Shown here one piece after another: positions 1 to 8,874 of a stretch of 64,000 nucleotides of DNA. Source of the stretch: Fictibacillus phosphorivorans. GTDB lineage: Bacteria > Bacillota > Bacilli > Bacillales > Fictibacillaceae. Every line of letters starts with the position of its first letter. Position 1 is the first letter of the stretch. The position numbers and the translations under genes are program-made. Under the pieces are notes generated by a model. It made no database searches. It was not told the origin of the DNA and saw nothing but the letters and a program-made list of their open reading frames with translations. The stretch spans positions 62,001 to 126,000 of the forward strand of contig NZ_LRFC01000012.1 in assembly GCF_001619875.1 (NCBI RefSeq), written 5' to 3'.

Positions 1-584
1 AACTAAAAATTATCAAGAACGGACGCTTATTATTAGCCTTTGCAATTACAGCTCTAGGATATGGCGGAACATTTGTAGCTTTTACGTATCTCGCACCTAT
101 ACTTGAAGATGTAACGGGCTACGCTCCTAAAGCGGTTAGCTGGATTCTCCTTGTTTACGGAATTGCGGTTGCAATCGGTAATACCGTTGGAGGTAAAGCT
201 GCAGACAAAAATCCGATTAAAGCATTGTTCTGGATGTTTGTTGTCCAAGCCATTATTCTCGTTATCTTAACGTTTACTGCACCATTTAAAGTTGCAGGTA
301 CCATTACGATTTTCCTATTAGGGTTATTAGCCTTTATGAATGTTCCGGGTCTACAAGTTTATGTTGTGAAACTTGCCGAAAGATATGTACCGTCTGCGGT
401 AAATGTTGCATCTGCTATCAACATCGCTGCGTTTAACCTTGGGATTGCGATTGGTGCATTTGTCGGAGGTATCATAGTGGATTCGATCGGTATCATTCAT
501 ACACCTTGGATTGGTGGAGTTATGGTATTCGGTGCAGTTCTTTTAACAGCGTGGAGTACTTCTCTTGAAAGAAGCGCAGGATAA
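1..584 (+). CDS. MFS efflux transporter, C-terminal part (5' end outside window)
   Basis: The reading frame is open from the left edge (first whole codon at 3) to TAA at 582-584, so only the C-terminal 193 or so residues are present. They are strongly hydrophobic with about six membrane segments and glycine-rich helices, as in the DHA1 family of major facilitator exporters (AraJ/PbuE-like). A basic loop near position 205 (GGKAADKNP) resembles the conserved cytoplasmic loop motif between MFS helices. Substrate cannot be told. A shared terminator follows, and the next gene converges from the other strand. The internal ATG at 225 is not the start, because conserved transporter sequence continues upstream of it. 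Confidence 0.85.
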   Translation, partial: LKIIKNGRLLLAFAITALGYGGTFVAFTYLAPILEDVTGYAPKAVSWILLVYGIAVAIGNTVGGKAADKNPIKALFWMFVVQAIILVILTFTAPFKVAGTITIFLLGLLAFMNVPGLQVYVVKLAERYVPSAVNVASAINIAAFNLGIAIGAFVGGIIVDSIGIIHTPWIGGVMVFGAVLLTAWSTSLERSAG

Positions 585-591
585 AGAAATA

Positions 592-621
592 TAAAGGCAG
601 CCCTAGGGTTGCCTTTATTTA
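592..621. terminator. Bidirectional Rho-independent terminator
   Basis: AAAGGCA and TGCCTTT arms enclose a CCCTAGGG core, with T-rich sequence on the plus side and on the complement. It lies between two convergent transporter genes and probably serves both. Confidence 0.8.
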
Positions 622-1857
622 TTTGCTGTAATGGAAAACAGGCTTAAGGTTAATTCTTTTTAAAATCATAATTCCTGATAGTCCAATGCCGATTATGATC
701 GCTGAAAAAATAAACATAACAACCGATATCGGTAACAGCCGATAGAACATACTTGCCAGTAACGTACCTAAAGAAAGGCCTAGTCCTCCTATAAGAGAAC
801 GAAAGCTATAGATCTTCCCAATCTGAGTTTCAGGAAAATCCGTCTGAATTATTGTAAGTAAAAGAATATCTCCCATTGGACTACCGAATGCAGCAATAAC
901 AGCTCCGAGTAGTGCGACCCATAGGGTATCGGCTGAAGCGATAACGATGAATCCAATACCTAAGATGAGGTGTCCGATATACATATAAACCATGTTTCTT
1001 TTCATGTTGCCTACAACCAATAAGCTGATGATATTACCAACACCATAAGCGCCTCCAATTAGTCCAAATGAAGCTATACTTTCGTTTAACACCTTTTCGG
1101 TTAAAAGGGGAACTCCTACCATGTAAACAGCACCCCAGCACAAGTTCACAAGTCCCAAACTGATCAATGCCCATACAAGAAGTTTATGATGACGAAGTAA
1201 GATGAACGCTTGAGTTAAATCTCTTAATGGTGTCTGCACTTTATGAGTAGGTTTGCTTTGTAGATGATCGTCAGTTTTAAGAAATGATTTTCGAATAAAC
1301 GTTAGAGCAATGGCAGAAACCACAAACGTTAAAGAATCGAATGAAAAGAAGTGCGGTAGTGGGAGAAACAAAAGAAAAACGCCTGTTAAACCGGGACCGA
1401 GTATCCTTGCCAAACGATGAGTTGTATCCATTAAGGCGTTTGTTTGCTGTAATAACTTCGGGTCTTTGCAAAGGGAAGGCAAGCTTGATTGAAGAGATGG
1501 ATTAAAAAAAGTACCTAAGCCTGATACAGCTACACTAATTATAACGAGGTGCCATAGATGAATCTCAGTCACCCATTCTATAACGGGAATACATGCAACC
1601 AGTAAAGCTCTGAGTAGATCTGTCACAATCATCGTTTTCAATCGATTACAGCGGTCAGCATATATACCGCCTAACACGCCGAAGAATAAAGCGGAAAAAG
1701 TCCCCGCACCAATTACATAAGCAGCAGAGGAACCCAGCTCTTGAATGGCAATCCACGTAATGGCTACAACATACAAATGATCTCCAATAGCTGAAAACAA
1801 TTGGCTGATCCATAAAATAACAAGATGAGGAAATTTAAAGACATTTTGAATAGACAA
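619..1857 (-). CDS. MFS transporter (DHA3-type, macrolide/antibiotic efflux family)
   Basis: A 412-residue protein with about 12 hydrophobic segments and the loop motif GGIYADRCNRLKT between helices 2 and 3. N-terminus and length resemble the MFS_3 (MefA/EntS-like) efflux group. The start is TTG at 1857 with an AAAGGGTG Shine-Dalgarno (SD) sequence upstream. It is divergent from a LysR-type regulator with about 145 bp between them, the usual arrangement for an exporter controlled by its neighbouring regulator. The substrate is unknown and drug efflux is an inference from the family. Confidence 0.85.
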   Translation of the reverse strand: MSIQNVFKFPHLVILWISQLFSAIGDHLYVVAITWIAIQELGSSAAYVIGAGTFSALFFGVLGGIYADRCNRLKTMIVTDLLRALLVACIPVIEWVTEIHLWHLVIISVAVSGLGTFFNPSLQSSLPSLCKDPKLLQQTNALMDTTHRLARILGPGLTGVFLLFLPLPHFFSFDSLTFVVSAIALTFIRKSFLKTDDHLQSKPTHKVQTPLRDLTQAFILLRHHKLLVWALISLGLVNLCWGAVYMVGVPLLTEKVLNESIASFGLIGGAYGVGNIISLLVVGNMKRNMVYMYIGHLILGIGFIVIASADTLWVALLGAVIAAFGSPMGDILLLTIIQTDFPETQIGKIYSFRSLIGGLGLSLGTLLASMFYRLLPISVVMFIFSAIIIGIGLSGIMILKRINLKPVFHYSK

Positions 1858-2003
1858 ATTTCGTACACCCTTTCTTTTTCTAAGGCTCTTTCCTTAAGAC
1901 AAGCCTTTTCCTTTCTAATAAGAAAAAGTGTATTTGAATGTTGTGTATTTAACAATATAATATAAGTTATATTCATTATTAAAAAAAACTAATGAGGTAA
2001 GTG

Positions 2004-2927
2004 GTGGAACGAATGGATTTCAATCAATTACAAGCGTTTGATCAAGTGGTCAGAAGCGGTAGCTTCAGCAAGGCTGCACGAATGATGGATATTTCACAGC
2101 CGGCCATTAGCATACGAATAAAGAATCTTGAAGGGGAAGTAGGAGGAGAGCTGTTTAAAAGGGGAGGTATCAAGCTAGAATTAACGCTATTGGGAAGAAC
2201 CTTTCTACCTTTTGCTCAACAAGCACTAGCAACCCTTTATAAAGGAATCGAACAATCGAGACTGATTAAAGAAGGAAAAGGGGGGACTCTTGCTATTGGA
2301 ACGCTGCCTACACTTGCAACCCATTACTTTTCTTCAACACTTACAACACTATACAAAAAGAATTCTGATCTAGGGATCATCATCCATACGGGTCATAACC
2401 AAGAACTATTAGAGATGCTTTATGAAGGCTACGTAAAAATGTGCCTCATGACATATCCTTTTTTTAACTCTGAATTAAGAAGTCTTTTGCAACTACAAGA
2501 ACCTTTAATTTTTGTGGCGCATTGTAATCACCCATTAGCTCAAAAAGAAAGGATTGAGTTACCTGAGTTAAAGCGTGCTGAACCTTACTTATTGGTAGAT
2601 TGGAGTGTTGAAACCAAGAACGTACAAAAGGATTTAATCCCATTTCATAACGTAGAAGTGCCTCCACAAACGGCGCTTGACATGATAAAAAACGGTGTGG
2701 GCGTGTCTCTTCTAACAGAAACAATGGTAGCAAAGGAATTAAAAGATGGGGAACTCGTGAAATTAACGGTAAAAGACTTTCCTATGCTCTATAGAGTAAG
2801 CGCATTGGTTCAATTGAAGAGAGATACGGAGATTTCATTATCACAAGAGTCTTTTATCCAAACACTGTTTGAAACCATCGAAAAAGAACACCCAAGCTGT
2901 AAGGTAAAACGCATCACTTCAAAATAA
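2004..2927 (+). CDS. LysR-family transcriptional regulator
   Basis: About 307 residues. The N-terminal winged helix-turn-helix covers residues 4-62 (FNQLQAFDQVVRSGSFSKAA followed by SQPAISIRIKNLE), typical of LysR regulators, followed by a substrate-binding domain. A TGAGGT ribosome-binding site at 1993-1998 fits GTG at 2004 best; GTG 2001 is too close and ATG 2013 rather far. It is divergent from the MFS exporter at 619-1857, which it probably controls together with itself (inference). No ligand can be named. Confidence 0.9.
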   Translation: MERMDFNQLQAFDQVVRSGSFSKAARMMDISQPAISIRIKNLEGEVGGELFKRGGIKLELTLLGRTFLPFAQQALATLYKGIEQSRLIKEGKGGTLAIGTLPTLATHYFSSTLTTLYKKNSDLGIIIHTGHNQELLEMLYEGYVKMCLMTYPFFNSELRSLLQLQEPLIFVAHCNHPLAQKERIELPELKRAEPYLLVDWSVETKNVQKDLIPFHNVEVPPQTALDMIKNGVGVSLLTETMVAKELKDGELVKLTVKDFPMLYRVSALVQLKRDTEISLSQESFIQTLFETIEKEHPSCKVKRITSK

Positions 2928-2946
2928 ATATTAAGCAAGTTAATTC

Positions 2947-2976
2947 CTGGCACAAATTACCCTTTTTTGATAAAAT
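2947..2976 (+). promoter_or_regulatory. Probable promoter for gdx
   Basis: CTGGCA at 2947-2952 and TAAAAT at 2971-2976 are separated by 18 bp. They place the transcript start just before the guanidine riboswitch. The -35 match is only moderate. Confidence 0.45.
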
Positions 2977-2984
2977 AAACGGAA

Positions 2985-3115
2985 AGCTTTCTAGGGTTCC
3001 GTAGTGCATTTACTAGCCTGGTCCGAGAGAAAGCGCACTTTAGATACAAAGTGTACACGGAAGGATAAAAGCCTGGGAGGATATAGATACTATATCTTCC
3101 CGGGCTTTATTTATT
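2985..3115 (+). promoter_or_regulatory. Guanidine-I (ykkC) riboswitch with terminator
   Basis: The conserved blocks of the ykkC/guanidine-I aptamer are present in order: CTAGGGTTCCG at 2991, CTGGTCCGAGAG at 3018 and ACACGGAAGGATAAAAGCC at about 3055. The last block runs into a strong hairpin (GCCTGGGAGGATATA paired with TATATCTTCCCGGGC, 3071-3105) followed by T-rich sequence. Guanidinium binding is known to prevent this terminator and turn on the downstream exporter, and the next gene is exactly such an exporter. Confidence 0.93.
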
Positions 3116-3132
3116 TTAGGAGGTCATTTAGT

Positions 3133-3456
3133 ATGGCATGGGTCTACTTATTTATTGCAGGGATTTTTGAGATCGTTTGGGCAATCGGGTTAAAATATAC
3201 GAATGGTTTTACTAGGCTTTGGCCATCGGTCATAACGGTTATCGGTATGATTATAAGTTTTTATTATTTGTCTCAGGCTACAAAAGTGCTGCCGATCGGA
3301 ACAGCGTATACCATATGGACGGGAATTGGTGCAGCAGGTGCAGTGATTTTAGGCATCATTCTTTTTGGTGAACCGAAAACGCTGCTTCGTTTTGTATTCT
3401 TAGCGTTTGTTATTACAGGAATTATCGGGTTGAAGGTAACAGCTGGAAGTCAATGA
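3133..3456 (+). CDS. gdx: Guanidinium exporter of the SMR family (Gdx/SugE type)
   Basis: 107 residues with four membrane helices. Glu13 in the first helix (FIAGIFEIVWAIGLKY) is the essential acidic residue of small multidrug resistance transporters, and the LKYTNGFTRL stretch is typical of the Gdx subgroup rather than EmrE. Gdx proteins export guanidinium in exchange for protons as antiparallel dimers. The upstream guanidine-I riboswitch strongly supports the substrate. ATG 3133 follows AGGAGG at 3118-3123; an earlier in-frame ATG at 3004 lies inside the riboswitch and is not used. As a single gene it should work as a homodimer, unlike the paired YkkCD. Confidence 0.93.
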   Translation: MAWVYLFIAGIFEIVWAIGLKYTNGFTRLWPSVITVIGMIISFYYLSQATKVLPIGTAYTIWTGIGAAGAVILGIILFGEPKTLLRFVFLAFVITGIIGLKVTAGSQ

Positions 3457-3463
3457 ATGAGAA

Positions 3464-3498
3464 AACTGCCTTAAACATCTGTTTAAGGCAGCTTTTAT
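3464..3498 (+). terminator. Terminator after gdx
   Basis: CTGCCTTAAAC and GTTTAAGGCAG pair around ATCT, followed by CTTTTA. Confidence 0.85.
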
Positions 3499-3553
3499 AT
3501 GGAATGGATGAGCACTATGAGGAAAAATAAATGCCTTAACAATGTGCATCTTA

Positions 3554-4339
3554 CTAAATTTTCTCCTGTGCACCGATTTTTGTACTTTCATTAACTTCTA
3601 GACTCGTCTTGTATTCCACTCTTTTAATCACGCACCCTGGACCGATTTCAATCGTATTTCCGCGAACGATTTCAGCGTGGGTGTGTTCGAGGTAAAGGTG
3701 ATCACCTTCAATGACTTCGGCTGTAAGTTGATCGTTATGGTTGCTCATAAAGAATTTAATCAGTTTTTTAAAACCTGAAGAATCTCTCGTCTTTTTCACT
3801 GAAATATTTTCTCCGCCTATTTCCTTCGCTTCACAATGTCGTAGCAATTCAATGTCAATTGTGCCGGCGTTTAACAGACCATCAATTTTAAAATTACCAT
3901 GTGCCTCAAAGGATTCAGCTTCACAATCTCCCTTAATCTTTACCTGACCTTTAACATCTACTTCTTCACATGAGACATTTCCTTGTACAGAAGCTGAACC
4001 GCGTATAATGATTTCTTTTCCTTTTAAGTCGCCTTTAACAGATGAGGAGCCCTGCACCTTTAATTCTTTGCAAAACAGATTGCCGTCAATATCAGCACTG
4101 CCGTTGATCGTCATCTCTTTGGCGTCTATATCTCCTTCAATATGAGTAGAGCCGTTGATTTTTGCAGTTTCCGTTGTCATGTTTCCTTCAATATGTGCAC
4201 TGCCATTACATTTGAACTCTTCACACGTCAAATCACCGTTAATATGAGCGGAACCGTTCACCTTTACTTGGTTATACTCACCGCCAGAAGAAGTTCCTGA
4301 TCCAGAAATACTGATGTTTTTATTTGCTGTTTTCTCCAT
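3554..4339 (-). CDS. Bactofilin-like polymer-forming cytoskeletal protein
   Basis: 261 residues. From about residue 28 to 163 there are eight successive repeats of exactly 17 residues, each beginning with a form of NGSAHIEG (for example NGSTHIEGDIDAKEM and NGSADIDGNLFCKEL). This is the pattern of a right-handed beta-helix of the bactofilin (DUF583) family, which forms membrane-associated polymers. The C-terminal hundred residues are different and basic. SD GAGGAGG precedes ATG 4339. It lies 21 bp after the YhbD-like gene in the same direction, matching the yhbD-yhbE-yhbF arrangement of B. subtilis, but with one larger bactofilin instead of two small ones. Confidence 0.85.
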   Translation of the reverse strand: MEKTANKNISISGSGTSSGGEYNQVKVNGSAHINGDLTCEEFKCNGSAHIEGNMTTETAKINGSTHIEGDIDAKEMTINGSADIDGNLFCKELKVQGSSSVKGDLKGKEIIIRGSASVQGNVSCEEVDVKGQVKIKGDCEAESFEAHGNFKIDGLLNAGTIDIELLRHCEAKEIGGENISVKKTRDSSGFKKLIKFFMSNHNDQLTAEVIEGDHLYLEHTHAEIVRGNTIEIGPGCVIKRVEYKTSLEVNESTKIGAQEKI

Positions 4340-4360
4340 TGCTTAATTCCTCCTCAACGT

Positions 4361-4981
4361 TTAAGAAAGTTTTAATTTAAGTTCTTCTGTGAACTGATTG
4401 AGTTTATAATGAACAATGATTTTTGCTTGAGATTCTACGAACAACTTAGCGGGTTCTGGTGTCAGGATAAAAAAGGACACACCCATCTTGCGAATAAAGA
4501 TCAATTCACTTTCATTGCTTTTCAGATTCTGTGAATGTTTAGCGAGCACGTCTAACAAATCCAACCCTTCAGAACGATTGACTTCGCCTGTTTGGAGTAA
4601 TTTGTCTAAAACATACAAAGTTAGTAATTGATTAAAATTAAAGGAATTGGTTGTACCATGATGACTGATGTACATTTCTAAAGATGTATTTGAAACAATG
4701 TTACGTTTGGTGAGTTCTTCTGCTGATAATGAAGTTAAAGCAGGAGAGGGAGAAAACATATCAGCTAGTTCATCGAGTGATAAATCATCTTTTAGTGATT
4801 TGATTTTTTCAATTCGCAGTAACATATCATCTCTTGGGAAAAAAGTTTCTTGACCAGTATATGTGGATTTTCGAATGAACCAGCTCTCGGGAATCAAGTT
4901 TTTTCTTTTCCAGCGGTACAGTTGACCGTATGAGATATTAGCTGCTTCGAGCAGATCTTTTTTTGAGATTAGATTTTCCAT
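4361..4981 (-). CDS. yhbD: YhbD-like DUF4004 regulator with MerR-type HTH
   Basis: About 206 residues. The N-terminus (SKKDLLEAANISYGQLYRWK then R.DLIPESWF-like sequence) is a MerR-like helix-turn-helix, followed by the DUF4004 region. GGAGG seven bases before ATG 4981 decides the start over an upstream ATG at 5002 without a site. It heads a two-gene unit with the bactofilin. Control of that gene is inferred from position only. Confidence 0.8.
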   Translation of the reverse strand: MENLISKKDLLEAANISYGQLYRWKRKNLIPESWFIRKSTYTGQETFFPRDDMLLRIEKIKSLKDDLSLDELADMFSPSPALTSLSAEELTKRNIVSNTSLEMYISHHGTTNSFNFNQLLTLYVLDKLLQTGEVNRSEGLDLLDVLAKHSQNLKSNESELIFIRKMGVSFFILTPEPAKLFVESQAKIIVHYKLNQFTEELKLKLS

Positions 4982-5103
4982 GTTTAACCTCCTTGAAAAC
5001 AATGTAACATAACACTGTTACGTTAAGCAACAAAAATAATACCTTTAAAAGGAAAATCTCTAATAGGGTTTGAATATCTATATGTAAAGATGGAGGGGGA
5101 TAA

Positions 5104-5832
5104 ATGGAGAATTGGTTTGGCCCAGGTTCTTCGGGTTTTAAGATGTTTGGTACAGAGCATGTATTCATACTTTGTTTGATTTTTATTGTAAGTGTAACAA
5201 TATATGTGCTGCGTTTTCAGATAATAGGAAAGCATGTGGTTAAGACAGTTCTGCTCATGGGCCTGATATTTTCTGAAGTTTCTTACCACTTCTGGGCAAT
5301 CTATAACGATATGTGGAACGTGAAGTACTTTTTGCCACTGCAGCTTTGCAGTTTAAATAGTTTATTAAGTATTGTTTTATTGTTAACAGATAACCGAAAG
5401 CTGTTTGGTTTTGTTTATCTTTTTGGTTTAACAGGGGCTATACAGGGGTTACTGACACCCGAGTTATATCAAGAGCCGTGGCATTTTCGATTTATTCAAT
5501 ATTTTATAGCACATGCCTTCATCGTGTGGACAGCCTTATATTACGGGATCATAAAATCTTATCGAATAAGCTGGGCCCGTTTTTTTATGTCCTTTCTTTG
5601 GCTGAATGTATACGCCCTTGGAGTATATATGATTAATATCTTAATAGGGGCAAATTATATGTTTTTGATGAAGAAACCAGACAATGCATCTTTAATGGAT
5701 TATTTAGGACCTCATCCGTTGTATATTCTCTCGCTTGAATTCGTTGCTTTGTGTTTCTGTCTGCTTGTTTTTATCCCGGTAAAAGAAAAGTCAAACTTTA
5801 CGAGAAAAGACCACACGCTATTTAAAGCGTAG
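5104..5832 (+). CDS. TIGR02206 family membrane protein (YwaF-like)
   Basis: 242 residues with six to seven hydrophobic segments. FGTEHVFIL near the N-terminus, the LPLQLCSLNSLLS motif and the HPLYILSLEF stretch near the C-terminus are features of the YwaF/TIGR02206 family, related to TMEM164. Biochemical role is unknown. The SD GGAGGGGG at about 5092 precedes ATG 5104. Its stop codon lies inside the terminator hairpin. Confidence 0.8.
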   Translation: MENWFGPGSSGFKMFGTEHVFILCLIFIVSVTIYVLRFQIIGKHVVKTVLLMGLIFSEVSYHFWAIYNDMWNVKYFLPLQLCSLNSLLSIVLLLTDNRKLFGFVYLFGLTGAIQGLLTPELYQEPWHFRFIQYFIAHAFIVWTALYYGIIKSYRISWARFFMSFLWLNVYALGVYMINILIGANYMFLMKKPDNASLMDYLGPHPLYILSLEFVALCFCLLVFIPVKEKSNFTRKDHTLFKA

Positions 5833-5846
5833 TGGTCTGTTTTTTG
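5808..5846 (+). terminator. Terminator overlapping the stop of the YwaF-like gene
   Basis: GACCACACGCT and AGCGTAGTGGTC form an imperfect stem around ATTTAA, followed by TGTTTTTTG. The 5' arm is coding sequence. Confidence 0.85.
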
Positions 5847-5921
5847 AACTTTTTGTGACGGAGTATGGAATTAAAAGAATTAAATGGTATTTATTGTATA
5901 CTAAAGGTGAGGAGGGATTTT

Positions 5922-6983
5922 ATGAATGACACGCTAATTAGACCTATTCGATGGGTACTTTTTCTTGCACTATGCTTCTTAGTGATCGGAAGCAACGTGA
6001 TTTTGTACCAGACTTCCTATTTCCAACCTGTTCCAAATAGTGTTGTAATCGGCTCCTTGCTTGACTTTCTTCTCGTTATCCCGCTGCTCACCTATTATTT
6101 TATTATCCGCAAACGATATTCTTGGAAACTGACATTACTTGTTGCGCTTGTAAGCTATGGTCTCGCCTCGTATATCATTCCTGACTTTTTATTGAATAAC
6201 TTTTCTGCAGTTCCAAAAGCTCTTCTACTTTTAGAAGCGGGTTTTATCACAATTGAACTTTATTTATTGATCTTGATATGCAAAAAGTTCCCAAATGTTA
6301 AAAAGACATATATGGAACTGCCAGCTGAGATTCCATTTTTAATTAAAATGAAACGTGCAGTTAACATGCACTTTGTTCAAAGCAGGTTGGTTGATGCTGT
6401 TTTGAGTGAAGTTACGATGCTTTATTATGCGCTGTTTTCCTGGCGTATAGCGCCTTTAACTGCTGATAACACTTTTACATACCATAAGAATACGAGCTAT
6501 GTTGCTCTTCAACTGATGCTTATCCACGCACTCATCATAGAATCTGTAGGGCTTCACTACTTCTTCAGTCAAGTGAATCATACGGTCTCACTCATTCTTC
6601 TTTTCCTTAACATCTATTCCATTCTTTTTCTGGTCGGTCAGATGCAGGCTGTTAAGAAAGTCCCGCTTATCGTTTCAGATCAAACACTAATTATGAATGT
6701 AGGATTTATGAAAAGACTGGAGCTGCCGTTTAGCGCGATACAAGAATTGAAGACATATGAAGGGCCAGAGGAGATTCCTGCAACTGAAAAGAAATATACA
6801 TTTGAAGCAAGAGTAAGTGATTTTATTCCTGAAAAACCAGAGATCGAGTTAGTGTTGAAGAAAACGGTCCAATCAACCATTATCTACGGATTTAAGAAGA
6901 ACGTCACAAGAGTGATTATAAAAGTCGATCATTCTAGTGAGCTTAAAAGACAGATTGAACAGAAAATCGCTTCTGAGAAATAG
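5922..6983 (+). CDS. Polytopic membrane protein of unknown function
   Basis: About 353 residues. I do not recognise the family. There are two groups of hydrophobic helices in the first 260 residues (roughly 10-30, 40-60, 65-85, 95-130, and several between 190 and 250), then a soluble C-terminal domain of about 100 residues rich in beta-prone sequence (LIVSDQTLIMNVGFMKRLELPF). That domain resembles a bacterial PH-like membrane-proximal domain, which is an inference from pattern only. GAGGAGGGA before ATG 5922 fixes the start; the ATG at 5865 lacks a site. Confidence 0.7.
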   Translation: MNDTLIRPIRWVLFLALCFLVIGSNVILYQTSYFQPVPNSVVIGSLLDFLLVIPLLTYYFIIRKRYSWKLTLLVALVSYGLASYIIPDFLLNNFSAVPKALLLLEAGFITIELYLLILICKKFPNVKKTYMELPAEIPFLIKMKRAVNMHFVQSRLVDAVLSEVTMLYYALFSWRIAPLTADNTFTYHKNTSYVALQLMLIHALIIESVGLHYFFSQVNHTVSLILLFLNIYSILFLVGQMQAVKKVPLIVSDQTLIMNVGFMKRLELPFSAIQELKTYEGPEEIPATEKKYTFEARVSDFIPEKPEIELVLKKTVQSTIIYGFKKNVTRVIIKVDHSSELKRQIEQKIASEK

Positions 6984-7104
6984 ATGGGTTAGAGTTATAC
7001 AGTCTTTTTTTAACAAATGTTCAATTTCACCTTGTTAAATGGAAATGCTATTGTTAAGATTTCAGAAGGTTACAGAAAAATTCACTCGACAGGTGACAAG
7101 ATCT

Positions 7105-8472
7105 ATGTTTAAAAATACTGGAACGACACAACAAAAAAAGACTTTTTTAACTTCTGTTCAACTTATTGTTTTCTTTTATTTATTGTCTGTCATAATAGCG
7201 ACCATTTTATTGAGTTTGCCAGTCGGACATAAAGAGGGAGTTAAGCTGTCATTTATTGATACATTATTTACGGCAGTCAGTGCTGTAAGTGTTACGGGTC
7301 TAACCTCTGTCAATATCTCTGAAACTTTCAATCATATAGGGGTCATACTCCTTGCGATCGTTGTACAGATCGGTGGTATCGGAGTGATGACATTAGGTAC
7401 AGCAATCTGGCTCTTGATCGGTAAGCGTATTGGGATGAGAGAGCGCCAATTGATCATGACGGATCAAAATCAATCGACGCTTGCAGGGCTTGTACAGCTG
7501 ATGAAGCAAATTTTAACACTAATTATTGGGATTGAGATTGTAGGAACCATATTGTTCTTTATCCTGTTTCAACCTTATTATGATACAGAGTTAGAGGTGT
7601 TGTATCACGCATTTTTCGCATCTGTTACGGCAACGACAAATGCAGGGTTTGATATAACAGGAAGCTCGCTGATCCCCTTTAGCCACGATTATCTCGTTCA
7701 AATTGTTACGATGTTCTTGATTACAGCAGGGGCCATAGGGTTTCCTGTTTTAGTAGAGATCAATAACTTTATAAAAGAGAGAAAGTATTTAGAACGATAC
7801 ACGTTTACACTATTTACTAAAGTAACAACCACAACATTTGCCGTATTAGTCGTTGCTGGAGCGATCGGTATTTATGTATTAGAGTCACATGCGTTCTTTG
7901 AAGGGAAATCTTGGCATGAAACCCTATTCTATTCATTATTCCAGTCTGTTACAACACGAAGCGGCGGTTTATCAACGATGGATGTCTCTGAATTCACTGT
8001 GCCAACCCTACTATTTTTAGGTGTAATGATGTTTATTGGGGCATCACCAAGCTCGGTGGGTGGAGGAATTCGAACAACAACCTTCGCTGTAGCCCTTTTA
8101 GCCATTCTCTTTTACGCTAAAGGAAGAAATACGATTAAGATTTTTAAGCGTGAAATTTATCCTGAAGATATTCAGAAATCGTTTATTGTTATTATCGTTG
8201 CGATGGTGCTCTGTACGACGTCTACGATTATCCTAGCGATTACAGACCCGATGCCGATCGAGTATCTCTTTTTTGAAGTTTGCTCAGCATTCGGAACAAC
8301 AGGGCTTTCAACAGGAATTACTGGTGATTTAAGCTCAACCGGAAAAGTTATTCTCATGCTGCTCATGTTTATAGGAAGAATCGGTGTACTGTCATTCCTC
8401 TTCATTATCCGAGGGAAAGTAGTGACAGAACACATTCATTATCCGAAAGAAAAATTAATTATCGGGCAATAA
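7105..8472 (+). CDS. Potassium uptake channel subunit, Ktr/Trk family (KtrB/KtrD-like)
   Basis: About 455 residues. The four selectivity-filter loops of the TrkH/KtrB superfamily are visible in order: SVTGLTSVN, TTNAGFDITG, TTRSGGLSTMD and GTTGLSTGI, each with its central glycine. The family forms a dimeric membrane channel working with a cytosolic KtrA/KtrC RCK subunit, which is not encoded nearby. This fits B. subtilis, where ktrD is also unlinked to ktrC. AGGTGA at 7091 supports ATG 7105; ATG 7039 is also open but has no clear site. It lies upstream of the riboflavin genes with its own transcript end not obvious. Confidence 0.92.
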   Translation: MFKNTGTTQQKKTFLTSVQLIVFFYLLSVIIATILLSLPVGHKEGVKLSFIDTLFTAVSAVSVTGLTSVNISETFNHIGVILLAIVVQIGGIGVMTLGTAIWLLIGKRIGMRERQLIMTDQNQSTLAGLVQLMKQILTLIIGIEIVGTILFFILFQPYYDTELEVLYHAFFASVTATTNAGFDITGSSLIPFSHDYLVQIVTMFLITAGAIGFPVLVEINNFIKERKYLERYTFTLFTKVTTTTFAVLVVAGAIGIYVLESHAFFEGKSWHETLFYSLFQSVTTRSGGLSTMDVSEFTVPTLLFLGVMMFIGASPSSVGGGIRTTTFAVALLAILFYAKGRNTIKIFKREIYPEDIQKSFIVIIVAMVLCTTSTIILAITDPMPIEYLFFEVCSAFGTTGLSTGITGDLSSTGKVILMLLMFIGRIGVLSFLFIIRGKVVTEHIHYPKEKLIIGQ

Positions 8473-8527
8473 GAGCAGTCATGTTTGAATTCAATCTATT
8501 GTTTATTTATAATGAACATAAGTAAAT

Positions 8528-8672
8528 AGTGTCCTTCGGGGTCGGGTGAAATTCCCAACCGGCGGTGATGAGGCAAAAGCCTCTCAGTCCGTGACCCGGT
8601 TTTGCTTTAGCAGAAACGGTGGATTCGGTGCAATTCCGAAGCCGACAGTAAAGTCTGGATGGGAGAAGGAAC
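8528..8672 (+). promoter_or_regulatory. FMN riboswitch (RFN element)
   Basis: The canonical RFN blocks are present: CTTCGGGGTCGGGTGAAATT at 8534, CCCAACCGGCGGTGATGAG, CAGTCCGTGACCCG at 8585, a variable arm, then GGTGGATTCGGTGCAATTCC, GAAGCCGACAGTAAAGTCTG and GATGGGAGAAGG. It senses flavin mononucleotide and shuts down riboflavin genes, here ribE-ribBA-ribH downstream. Confidence 0.96.
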
Positions 8673-8741
8673 GTGAACGCTTTTAATTGCCTGTATGTAA
8701 AATAGGGATATTAAAGGTTTATTTCGTTATACTTTTAACAC

Positions 8742-8783
8742 AAACCCCGGAAACAACTTGTTTCCGGGGTTATTTTTATTTAT
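8742..8783 (+). terminator. Terminator of the FMN riboswitch expression platform
   Basis: AACCCCGGAAACAA pairs with TTGTTTCCGGGGTT around CT, followed by ATTTTTATTT. It is the hairpin formed when FMN is bound, leaving about 340 bp before ribE, which is unusually long. Confidence 0.9.
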
Positions 8784-8874
8784 GTAATTTAGACTCCCGC
8801 TTTGCATATTTACGACGAAGTATTTTCTAAAGGGTAGTTCTTTTTTATCTATTTGTTCTTTGCTTCATTGACAA

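Noticed and set aside
3004-3132. N-terminal extension of the gdx product
   Set aside because: The added codons lie in the riboswitch and its terminator; ATG 3133 has the ribosome-binding site and gives the normal SMR length.
6984-7104. Start of the Ktr subunit at ATG 7039
   Set aside because: No ribosome-binding site in front of it, whereas AGGTGA lies eight bases before ATG 7105, giving the usual family length. Not completely excluded.
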